NCBI GenBank assembly: GCA_000697455.1 | Contig: JNET01026566.1 | Span: forward strand, 1 to 10,088 | Direction: 5' to 3' | DNA from: Basidiobolus heterosporus B8920 | Taxonomy: Eukaryota; Basidiobolomycota; Basidiobolomycetes; Basidiobolales; Basidiobolaceae | Length of the DNA: 10,088 bases | Shown here: piece after piece, positions 1 to 9,825 of the stretch | Layout: each line of letters starts with the position of its first letter | How positions within the stretch are numbered: the stretch's first letter is position 1 | Position numbers and translations under genes: made by a program | Notes under the pieces: model-generated | Told to the model about the DNA's origin: nothing | The model's input: only the letters and a program-made list of their open reading frames with translations | The model's database searches: none

Positions 1-267
1 CAAACCCTTCTGTTCTGGATCCTAGGGTCACTCTCGAATGACTCTACCGTGCTTGCTCAGTATGCTGGCTATGCCAAGGCTATCCAGTCGATCGGGGGAG
101 CCATCTCGTGGAGAATCGATGCCATTGGAACGCCCTTCTTGACCCAAATGATTCTCAACTGGGCGTTATTCGCATTCTCAGTCCCCTTCACCTATATCCT
201 TGTGCGTGGTATCAAGGATACCAATAACATTGATGAGAGTGAGGTTAAGCCTGAGGTCGCAGCTTAA
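1..267 (+). CDS. UNC93-like (DUF895-type) major facilitator membrane protein, C-terminal 88 residues
   Basis: Partial gene: the frame is open from the first base and ends at TAA 265-267, giving 88 residues. The visible part reads FWILGSLSNDSTVLAQYAG, then KAIQSIGGAISWRIDA, then a hydrophobic segment around MILNWALFAFSVPFTYILV, and ends in a short acidic cytosolic-type tail (ESEVKPEVAA). The Q-S-x-G-x-A-x-S-W-R-I-D-A block is typical of the last third of fungal UNC-93-like proteins of the major facilitator superfamily, multi-pass membrane proteins whose substrates are mostly unknown. The N-terminal domain lies outside the window, so substrate and completeness cannot be judged. It is in tandem with CSE1, 508 bp upstream of that start codon. 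Family call is from remembered motif similarity; another MFS branch is possible. Confidence 0.72.
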   Translation, partial: QTLLFWILGSLSNDSTVLAQYAGYAKAIQSIGGAISWRIDAIGTPFLTQMILNWALFAFSVPFTYILVRGIKDTNNIDESEVKPEVAA

Positions 268-326
268 ATTTGAGTAGATTTGTTAGCATAAAGCAAGATT
301 TCGCTCAATTCTTATCAGCTATTCAA

Positions 327-352
327 GCTAATACTTCGGGTATCGTGTTAGC
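327..352 (+). other. RNA hairpin in the 3'UTR of the UNC93-like gene
   Basis: GCTAATAC (327-334) can pair with GTGTTAGC (345-352) over 8 bp with one G-U wobble, leaving a 10-nt loop. A competing inner fold pairs ATAC with GTAT around a UUCG-type loop (335-338). It lies 60 nt after the stop and 17 nt before the poly(A) signal, so it would be present in the mature mRNA. Function is unknown. Confidence 0.45.
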
Positions 353-368
353 TCTGTAATTTTAGTTT

Positions 369-374
369 AATAAA
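369..374 (+). terminator. Poly(A) signal of the UNC93-like gene
   Basis: A perfect AATAAA lies 102 nt past the stop codon, in the setting TTTAATAAAGCAC, with T-rich sequence following at about 390-420. This predicts mRNA cleavage at about 385-400. Confidence 0.6.
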
Positions 375-482
375 GCACTCACCAGCAACCTACTTCTTCT
401 CGTTTATATTTTCCTAAACTTTAAACTAATTTGACATCATTGCGTAGTTAAATTTAGACTGAATTTAGTTATTATACTATAT

Positions 483-590
483 GCCCTAGCCCTGAAATCA
501 TCACCCTAAGCTCTAAAATCCTCATCAAGAACTTCGCTGGTTGGGGTGGGTAATAGCCCTAACCCTGATTCCATCGAATTCTAGGGTAAA
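483..590. promoter_or_regulatory. Cluster of CCCTAA/TTAGGG-like boxes upstream of CSE1
   Basis: The motifs are CCCTAGCCCT (484-493), CACCCTAAG (502-510), the two-unit telomere-like CCCTAACCCT (557-566) and CTAGGGTAA (581-589), all 190-290 bp before the CSE1 ATG. TTAGGG-binding factors of the Tbf1 type use such boxes in promoters of some fungi. Binding here is inference. Confidence 0.4.
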
Positions 591-661
591 CTGTAAATAC
601 AAAAAATGGGATGAAACAGGGGATTTATTATTGTTTTGATGTGTATGTTTGTATTTTACAT

Positions 662-686
662 ACGTAACTTTTTTTTTCTGTTACGT
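662..686. promoter_or_regulatory. Inverted repeat ACGTAAC / GTTACGT around a T-tract in the CSE1 promoter
   Basis: A perfect 7-bp inverted repeat (662-668 and 680-686) is separated by 11 bases, mostly T. Each arm carries an ACGT core of the kind bound by bZIP factors. It lies about 90-115 bp before the CSE1 start. It could be a dimeric operator-like site or chance; no direct evidence of binding. Confidence 0.35.
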
Positions 687-775
687 TCCTACATTTTCAC
701 TAGGATTTCTTGGTAACTTTCTCTACCATTCTCCCTTTACCTGTCATCCTACATTTTATCTCCTAATTTAACAAA

Positions 776-3700
776 ATGGAAGTCAACGAACAAAACCTCA
801 ACGCTCTCTCCGAATATCTCAAACAAACCCTCGACCCCAACACTAGAAGACAAGGTATTTTTTCACTTCCACTACTCCAGGTGACTTACATACTCATGTC
901 CATGGCTCAATGCAGCCGAACAATACCTGTACTCGGTTGAGAAGAATGCAAACTTCTCCATATTGTTGTTGACTTTAGTGGAAACCCAAACGGTTGATCC
1001 CAGTGTCCGTTTTGCTGCCGCTCTCTTATTCAAAAATTTCATTAAACGTAACTGGGAACAGGTATGAAATATCTAGCAGATATTTTGTCGACCACCTATT
1101 AACTCTTATTATTCTTCACAGGATGGAGAAAATATCACCATCAACGAGGCAGATAGAACGGCTATTAAAGCTCAAATTGTTGGCTTGATGATTGGTGTTC
1201 CTGCAAAGCTTCAGATTCAACTTAGCGAAGCCTTATCGATTATCGCTGATAGCGACTTCCCCGAAAAATGGTCTAACCTTATTCCTGTAAGAATGCTCTT
1301 CTTTTGCCTATTTCCCATGTAGGGCTGTACTAATCCCGCCATCACATATAGGAACTCGTATCAAAGCTAAGCCCCAACGATTTTAATATTAACAATGGTG
1401 TTTTGCAAACTGCCCATTCTATCTTCAAGAGGTAAAATTCTAGCCGTGTCTCGAATGTTATCGTCAACCTATTTCTAAACTTACTTCTATACAGATGGAG
1501 ATCTCAGTTCCGTTCCAACGAGTTATTCACCGAAATTAAATTTGTCTTGGATCAGTTCTGTGAGCCATATCTCCAACTATTCAAGGTAGGCTCTAATGTT
1601 TACCTATCATTTGACACATTATTCTAAGTTGCTTCTTTTTAGGCCACTGATGCCATGATCGAAAGCAATGCTAACAACGGTGAAGCCTTAAAAGTTCTTT
1701 CACAAACTATCCTGTTGTTGGTCAAAATTTTCTACAGTTTAAATTGCCAAGATTTGCCAGTGTTCTTTGAAGATCACATGTCGGAATTCATGGGCCTTCT
1801 TCACAAATATTTGACCTATACCAACCCACTCTTGGTGTCTGATGATGAGGATGAAGCTGGACCTTTGGAAAAAATCAAAGCCAGCATATGCGAGAGCGTC
1901 GAACTCTATGCCCATAGATACGAGGAGGATTTCCCTATGCTCCCCAAGTTTGTTGAGACCGTATGGTCTCTTCTCACTGTCACCAGCTTAGAGCCCAAGA
2001 ACGATCTGCTTGTCAGCAAAGCCATCTCCGTCATTACCACTATTGCCAAACTTCAAAGACACAGAGACCTATTCCTTGTTGGAGATACCCTCAAAAATAT
2101 GTGCGAAAAGATCATTCTTCCCAACATGTCACTACGTACCTCGGATGAAGAACTATTCGAAGATGATCCTATCGAGTATATTCGTAGAGATTTGGAAGGT
2201 TCGGATAACGATACCCGTCGTCGTGCTGCGTCTGATCTCGTTCGTGGTCTCTTGGAGCAATTCGAGAGTGAGATCACCTCTACCATGTCAAACTACATCT
2301 CTCATTACCTTCAAACCTATAACTCCAACCCCACCGCCAACTGGAAAGATAAGGACACTGCTGTCTATCTTCTGATCTCTATCGCTTCGAAAAACATGAG
2401 CACTCAACACGGTGTCACCAAGACCAATGACTTTATTAATGTTGTAGAATTCTTCGCCAACAACGTACTCAAGGATCTTCAAGCTCCATTTGGCTCGGTT
2501 CATCCCATTCTCAAGGTCGATGCTCTCAAGTATTTGTACACCTTCAGAAACCAGATGAACAAGAATGATTTGGTCAATTGCTTCCCTCTGCTGGTCACCC
2601 ACTTGGGCTCAGATAATTATGTCGTATACACATATGCCTCCATTTGTCTGGAGAGAATTCTCTTCATGAAGAAGGACCGCACCATTCTCTTCAACGCTAA
2701 AGATATCCAACCCCATGTTGAAGGAATCTTGACTAATCTCTTCAAGTTGATTGAACAAGGCGCCACCCCCGAGAAATTGGCAGAGAACGATCACTTAATG
2801 AAGGCCGTGATGAGAGTTATTTTGATTAGTCGTGAAGAGATTGTTCCTTATGTCAGCGTTGTTCTCAACAAACTGACCAACATCCTAAGCATTATTAGCA
2901 GAAATCCCAGTAATCCTCGCTTCAATCACTACGTCTTCGAATCCATTGGTGCTTTGATCCGATTCACTTGTAGCGCTAACCCAGCAGCCATTGGGGACTT
3001 CGAGTCCTTGCTCTTTACTCCATTCCAAGGTATTTTGCAGCAGGATGTCACCGAATTTACACCCTACGTGTTCCAATTGTTGTCCCAGATGTTGGACACC
3101 CATCAAGAATCTGAGCTACCCGCTGCCTACCAATCCATGCTTACTCCTTTGTTACAACCTACCTTGTGGGAGCAACAGGGCAACATCCCAGCCTTGTCCC
3201 GCTTGATCCAATCCTACCTCAACAAGGGTGCCAAGTTCATTGCTGAGCAGAACCAGTTGACGCCAATTCTAGGTATCTTCCAAAAACTCATTGCTTCCAA
3301 GCTGAACGACACCCATGGCTTCGACATCCTTAACGCCCTTGTTCGCAACGTCCCCATCTCTACCTTGAACAGCTACCTCAAGGCTATCATCACCTTGTTG
3401 TTGACTCGTCTCCAAAGCAGCCGTACCCCCAAGTTCACCAAGGGCTTCGTCTACTTCATTTGCTCCTACGTAGTGGTAGTTGATCCCCAAGGGTCGGCCA
3501 ACTCCATCTTCGAGCTATTCGACTCTATCCAGCCTGGATTATTCTTTGAAATCATCAAATCATTCGTTGTCCCCGAAACCCAAGCCATCCACGGATTGAT
3601 TGAACGCAAGGTAGCAGCAGTGGCCATGATTCGTATGCTCACCCAATCCCCCACCATGTTGAAGGATCCCTATTTCAGTCAGTGGACGATTGTATTGGAT

Positions 3701-4009
3701 GTGATCATCCAGATCCTCCAATCCCCACAAGAGGTGGCTGGTGATGAGAACGAAGAACTCTACGCCATTGATCTGGAAGAGACCGGATATCAAGCTTCCT
3801 TCTCACGACTTGCTACCTCCAAGCAAGCCACACACGACCCTGCATCTCACATCCAAGACCCCAAGGCCTATCTCAGTCAGAACTTGGCTACCGTTTGCCA
3901 AGCCAATCCCAACCGAATCTCCTCAGCTATTCAACAAGGCCTTCCTGCGGATTCGATGAGTGTTCTTAGTAGTTACCTCCAAAGCGCTGGCGTTGGGTCC
4001 TTGATGTAA
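776..4009 (+). CDS. CSE1: CSE1/CAS (exportin-2), importin-alpha re-export receptor, 975 aa, six exons
   Basis: Exons by hand: 776-854, 916-1061, 1122-1286, 1352-1431, 1495-1585 and 1643-4009; all five introns (57-65 nt) are GT..AG and every junction keeps frame. The product is an all-HEAT-repeat karyopherin of the importin-beta family that binds RanGTP and carries importin-alpha from nucleus back to cytoplasm. Residues ~20-100 form the importin-beta N-terminal domain (LFKNFIKRNW, residues 62-71). Then come the hallmark HSIFKRWRSQFRSNELFTEI (split by intron 4), the acidic DDEDEAG loop, SDEELFEDDPIEYIRRD and a C-terminal CAS/CSE1 domain ending in LEETGYQASFSRLA. Length matches human CSE1L (971) and yeast Cse1 (960). 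The start was chosen because MEVNEQNLNALSEYLKQTLD aligns with family N-termini and sits in ACAAAATGG. Intron 3 has a TACTAAT branch point. It converges with COQ11. Nothing is missing. Confidence 0.96.
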
Positions 4010-4035
4010 ATTTTGTTGACAATTATTAAATCTGG

Positions 4036-4041
4036 AATAAA
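4036..4041 (+). terminator. Poly(A) signal of CSE1
   Basis: AATAAA in GGAATAAACC lies 27 nt after the CSE1 stop, giving a very short predicted 3'UTR with cleavage at about 4050-4065, immediately before the C-rich tract at 4064. Confidence 0.6.
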
Positions 4042-4063
4042 CCACATCTATTCATCCATTTAA

Positions 4064-4083
4064 CCCTCCCCCTCCCCTCCCCC
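4064..4083 (-). other. G-quadruplex motif between convergent CSE1 and COQ11
   Basis: On the minus strand there are four G-runs of 5, 4, 5 and 3 bases, each separated by a single A, which is the most stable class of intramolecular G-quadruplex motif. The plus strand is the matching i-motif-type C-tract. It sits between the predicted CSE1 and COQ11 poly(A) sites in a 111-bp tail-to-tail spacer. Confidence 0.65.
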
Positions 4084-4112
4084 TAACCGTGAACTCTCCT
4101 AACATGAACACT

Positions 4113-4122
4113 TCGTTTATTT
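4113..4122 (-). terminator. Tandem poly(A) signals of COQ11 overlapping its stop codon
   Basis: On the minus strand the gene ends CAATAAATAAAC: two overlapping AATAAA hexamers (4122-4117 and 4118-4113). The TAA stop (4123-4121) overlaps the first hexamer. The predicted 3'UTR is therefore only about 15-30 nt. Confidence 0.6.
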
Positions 4123-5449
4123 ATTGGGCTAATGTGAGAATATCGGGTACATTTAAAACTCCTTTGACTTGTGGTCTTTCTAATGCGGTAATGACTGCCT
4201 CGGAGACCGTTTCCACACGTAATGGACTGGTACCGAGTTTTTTGAGATGAGAAGTGAACAATCCATAGTCCACATCTTGATTGATATTCTTGGTGAATTG
4301 ACCAAATAGTCCCAATGCCCCAGCGAATGGTACAGTGAAAGGACGACGATCAGAATACATGAAACCTAAACAGACAATGGATAAATTTCATCAACCATCC
4401 ATGCATAAATTCAATCAACAATCCATAAGTTCATGCATAAATTCAATCAACAAACCAAATATCTAGATGATTTATGAATAGATTGGACTCCACTTACCAG
4501 GACGTAAGATGATTGATCGGAACTCAGGATGTGCTTGAATCTCCGCTTCTGCGTCACGTTTAGTGGAGATGTATCTTTTATCGATGAATGGGAAAACATC
4601 CGCTGCTGAGATGTATGCAAATGATTGAATGTTTGGTAACTTGGCAGCTTCGTTTGCAAGTATGACCGCTACACGGTGAAGAGAAGGGGAACTTGCCTAT
4701 GAGTTTTGGACTGAAGTGAAGTGAGCTATGAAGGAGAAAATAGGGTTACCTGTATCACGGTTCATACGCTCGTAGGTATTGGTGGAATGCTTTGGGAGGG
4801 TTGCTGTATTGGTATTGGTATTGGCATTGGTACGATTAAGTGGATTGCTATCTTGTTTGTTGCAGTCAAACAAGTTCCCCAACAAAGCAGTGACCGGGTT
4901 GGAACTTTGAACGATATTTTTGTAATTATTTTCCATCAAGATACCAACAGTGTGAACCACGCCGGAACATTCTTTCAAGAGTTCTCTATAACTCTCCGGC
5001 TGAAGAGAATCTCCTTGAGCCCATTCCACCTGGAAAAACGGTGGTTCATATTTATTTATGGTGTGAACCAAGGTCAGCTCTCTTCTTACCTTATCTACCC
5101 ATTCAGGTAAAGTCCCTTCTTGTTCCTGTTTCAACTTTCCACTACGACTAGAAAATAAAGTACTGTTTAGTACCTTGGACCGTCTCCTTTCAACTCTACG
5201 ATAGAAACTCAAGGGAACCTTAAACTAATGACTTTCCAACCTCTGAGTGTCGCAGAACGACAGATATTCAAGCCTAATAGAGTTCAAAGAAAGAGTCAAC
5301 CACGCTGTTAAGCAAGAGAGGGAAGCAAAAGAAGGGAGGGTAGGGGTACTAAGAAAGTTGCTTACGAAACAAGCAAGAACAAACTAAACCACACCTAAGA
5401 AGCCAGTTCCACCAACCACCAATAGTTTCTTCGTACACTGGTTCATCAT
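4121..5449 (-). CDS. COQ11: Coq11-like atypical short-chain dehydrogenase (NAD(P)-binding, coenzyme Q complex), 287 aa, six exons
   Basis: Exons in transcript order: 5449-5395, 5273-5219, 5147-5090, 5029-4750, 4668-4498, 4365-4121; all junctions are GT..AG and in frame. Yeast Coq11 (YLR290C) is a mitochondrial protein of the coenzyme Q biosynthetic complex, related to NDUFA9-type SDRs; no reaction is firmly assigned. Visible here: LLVVGGTGFLG (residues 9-19, Rossmann nucleotide loop), VISLSRSGK (34-41, assembled across intron 2), CSGVVHTVGILMEN, ERMNRDTAVILANEA, YISAADVFPF, YISTK at 182-186 (YxxxK), IILRPGFMYSDRRPF, and a C-terminus VKGVLNVPDIL like the yeast one (277 aa). The start is set by the ATGATG at 5449/5446 because an in-frame TAG lies upstream. 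No long targeting peptide is visible. An Asn/Thr repeat sits in a variable loop. Two introns have poor donors (GTGTGG, GTTCCC). It is the downstream neighbour of DED1 on the same strand. Confidence 0.88.
4381..4456. repeat. Degenerate tandem repeat inside COQ11 intron 5
   Basis: A 22-bp sequence beginning CATGCATAAATTCAATCA occurs perfectly at 4400-4421 and 4432-4453 (32-bp period). A decayed third copy (ATAAATTTCATCAACCATCC, 4381-4400) precedes them with a 24-bp period. It lies entirely within intron 5 (4497-4366), which at 132 nt is the longest intron in the window. Confidence 0.8.
4806..4832. repeat. Hexanucleotide microsatellite (GTATTG)n in COQ11 exon 4
   Basis: Three perfect GTATTG units, one GCATTG and a partial unit follow in frame. 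On the coding strand they give alternating Asn and Thr (TNANTNTNTAT region, about residues 116-126). The stretch falls between the conserved GILMEN and ERMNRDTA blocks, a loop that varies in length in the family. Confidence 0.8.
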
Positions 5450-5559
5450 TGAAGTTACTATAACCACTTTTTCGAATGATTTCTAACTGAAAGGTTAGAC
5501 TGGTGTCGAAATATTGGTTGAAATGGAAAATTTTCACGATTTCCCCCATTTCCATCTCG

Positions 5560-5567
5560 TGACGTCA
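5560..5567. promoter_or_regulatory. Perfect CRE-type palindrome TGACGTCA before COQ11
   Basis: The full 8-bp palindrome bound by ATF/CREB-class bZIP factors lies 111 bp upstream of the COQ11 ATG and 14 bp from the telomere-like array. The position is promoter-like. Function is inferred from the motif only. Confidence 0.45.
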
Positions 5568-5581
5568 ATGTGTTCATTAAG

Positions 5582-5610
5582 TTAGGGTAAGGGTAAGGGT
5601 AAGGATAAGG
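5582..5610. repeat. Telomere-like GGGTAA array in the COQ11 promoter
   Basis: On the plus strand one TTAGGG is followed by GGGTAA-phased units decaying to GGATAA: three G3 runs and two G2 runs, each 6 bp apart. It lies 130-160 bp before the COQ11 start and just past the DED1 poly(A) signal. The main unit is TAAGGG and not the usual fungal TTAGGG, so it is not a plain telomere copy. Three G3 runs plus GG could form a two-tier quadruplex. Confidence 0.7.
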
Positions 5611-5621
5611 ATAAAGCAGGA

Positions 5622-5627
5622 TTTATT
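5622..5627 (-). terminator. Likely poly(A) signal of DED1
   Basis: Minus-strand AATAAA in GGAATAAATCC lies 297 nt after the DED1 stop. I saw no closer perfect hexamer, so a 3'UTR of about 310-330 nt is predicted, much longer than those of CSE1 and COQ11. Cleavage would fall at or within the telomere-like array. Confidence 0.45.
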
Positions 5628-5923
5628 CCAAGAATTACATAAATTACATCAACATTGAGGAACCAAAATTCTTTAGAGAAATTAGTTGCAAATCAAAAAG
5701 AGCTGAGAACGAAACGAACTCAAGATAAAAACAAGAAACAAAAGAAAAAACTCATTGATTTGTACATGATAAAGATCGAATGCATGAATGATGATTGAAT
5801 ATGGGAAAAGTTGGATCTATGTACAAATAAAAAAGTACGGACAGATCTCACCTTTACCGTAAATTTTTGGCTATAGTCAAGTTGCGCAAACTCACACATC
5901 AATCTCGAGTCTCGAAGTGTTCC

Positions 5924-8214
<2,291 letters not shown>

Positions 8215-9825
8215 TTTGGGTCAGAGAGAGTATATCTTGGATTTAGTTACGTGAAGTATTCTTTATATGCAGCGTCCACCAGTAATCACACAGGATCAAG
8301 AAAAAAAAGGATTTCCCAAGTCTTGAATGCCAAACTCACGTCGAATTCAACCAAATTTCCACATGTTAGACACTTCAGTTCGCGAGAAAGCCATCATGCC
8401 CGGCTGCGTCATCATCTTAATCCAAATCCAGATCACTCATTTAATCATAGCATATTCCATGATGTTAGAATTTAGATTTTATCTCCTTGGTTTGGTAATT
8501 TCTAGACGTCAGTGGTGACATAGTGACTGCAATTCTCAAGAGGATCTAAGTATGCACGATATCAATGCTAACCATATCCAATGTTTATGAGAAAATTAAG
8601 ACTGTCATTTAAGTGATCCACTTTTTAATCTAGTCTATGTGTAAAAGGTTGGTGGCCACTTGGACATGTTTACTAGAGTAAAGTGATTTGCATACTTCTA
8701 AGCTAGTGTTGAATATTTCAGGTAAAATCAACAAGTACCCTTGTTTATTAAAGTTAATACGCAAAGTCACTTACAATATCACTACTTTTGCCTTCAAAAG
8801 GTTATCAGTCCCACACCTATCCTCTAACAAATGTCAAGTACTAGTTCTGATGCAAGATATTGAGATTTTTTGGAGTTAATTTAGAGAATAAGAATACATG
8901 CTTTTTGTTGAAGTTTACTAGTTTTGCAACTAAGTATTCATATGACTAGGTATATCGATTATATTTATTATGCATGATTTTGATTGGTTGAAATACATAA
9001 GATTGCTCTTGATTAGTTACAAGATCATGAAAATGTTGGACTTATGAGAAACCTTGAACATATCCATGTATGCTAAGACCTTTATAATATGCACCTAAAA
9101 CCCTCTCAAGTATTATGTTGGAGTCTTTCATTTGGCTCCAGCAAAGTATACAAATAACTTCTTTGATTAGAATGCAGTATCAAGTGAAAGCAAAACAACC
9201 CCTCAGTAGCCAAAGGCATCTCGAATCTTACTGCCTTCACTTTCAGCAGTTTGACTTGCAGGTCTATTGAGTGTGAAGTGAGCATTTGTACTTTAGTTAG
9301 AGGGTAAACAAAGCAACATGTATGATGAGCTAAGAAAGGCCCTAGGAACATGTGAACAAGCTTTGTGCTTTGCAACTCTAGGAGCTAATGGAAATTCTTT
9401 AGAGAGTCAGGCAAAAATGTTCATTTGCTAAAAGCCACACAGTATAGTACCTGATCACTCATACTAGATATTGTTGAAAGTGAAAATAGTGATATTGGAA
9501 GTGACTTTGGATACAATGAAGAAGTAGTTATACTTTCACTTGATGCTTTATTGTAATAAAGAAAGATATTTATACCTTTTGTTACAACTAGATAAAGAAA
9601 CTATTACTTACTATTCTAGAGGGCTCTAAGAGCATACTATAGAAGTTTCAGCTCATTTGGACATGTTTAAGATTTTTCATAAATCCAAAATTTCATAATC
9701 TTGTAATTAATCCCAATTGATGTTATGCAATTCAACTTCTTCAAATATCTCATAAATACAAAATATAAGTTAGATACCTAACTATATGAATACTTAGGTG
9801 CTAAACTAACTTAATTTCAACAGTT
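8215..9825. other. AT-rich spacer: DED1 promoter, then about 1.5 kb without a recognisable gene
   Basis: The first ~60 bp hold a TATA-like box and leader of DED1. Beyond about 8500 the composition is AT-rich with only short open frames (63-93 codons) lacking codon regularity, splice support or family resemblance. One imperfect 16-bp direct repeat is seen (8657-8672 and 9654-9669). The stretch next to 9826 may contain further decayed retroelement sequence, but I could not recognise any part of it. Confidence 0.55.
8261..8267 (-). promoter_or_regulatory. TATA box of DED1
   Basis: Minus-strand TATAAAG (in GCATATAAAGAATAC) lies 47-53 bp before the DED1 ATG. With usual spacing this implies a short 5' leader of roughly 20 nt. 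The leader region also contains CACGTAAC (8254-8247). Confidence 0.5.

Larger units (their letters stand above)
268..775. other. Spacer: UNC93-like 3'UTR and CSE1 promoter
   Basis: No open frame of note. The first ~110 bases behave as 3'UTR of the upstream gene (hairpin at 327-352, AATAAA at 369-374). From about 480 it holds several CCCTA-type motifs, from 662 an inverted repeat flanking a T-tract, and from about 700 a pyrimidine-rich leader running to the CSE1 start. No clear TATA box was found near the CSE1 start. Confidence 0.6.
5450..5923. other. Spacer: DED1 3'UTR and COQ11 promoter
   Basis: A 474-bp head-to-tail spacer between two minus-strand genes. The DED1-proximal two thirds is T-rich on the transcribed strand with no open frame that resembles a protein, and ends at a poly(A) signal (5627-5622). 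The COQ11-proximal part carries the telomere-like array (5582-5610) and a TGACGTCA palindrome (5560-5567). No convincing TATA box was seen for COQ11. Confidence 0.6.

Noticed and set aside
994-1188. 64-codon plus-strand open frame
   Set aside because: It is a shadow across CSE1 exons 2 and 3 and the intron between them, in another phase; the spliced CSE1 model explains the region with conserved residues.
4721-5110. 129-codon plus-strand open frame opposite COQ11
   Set aside because: It runs antisense to COQ11 exon 4 and neighbouring introns; its Ile/Gly repeat is merely the complement of the Asn/Thr hexamer repeat.
5299-5310. Alternative COQ11 intron 1 acceptor (TTAACAG, ends 5305) after a strong pyrimidine tract
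   Set aside because: Its use adds 31 nt and shifts the frame; the acceptor ending at 5274 restores the family sequence GFLGLNICRSA. TTAAC may instead be the branch point.
5582-5610. True chromosome end or internal telomere fusion
   Set aside because: Only about five decaying units, the main unit is GGGTAA and not GGGTTA, and normal single-copy genes continue on both sides.
9106-9375. 89-codon minus-strand open frame in the AT-rich zone
   Set aside because: No family resemblance, no splice context and no promoter or poly(A) pattern; this length occurs by chance.
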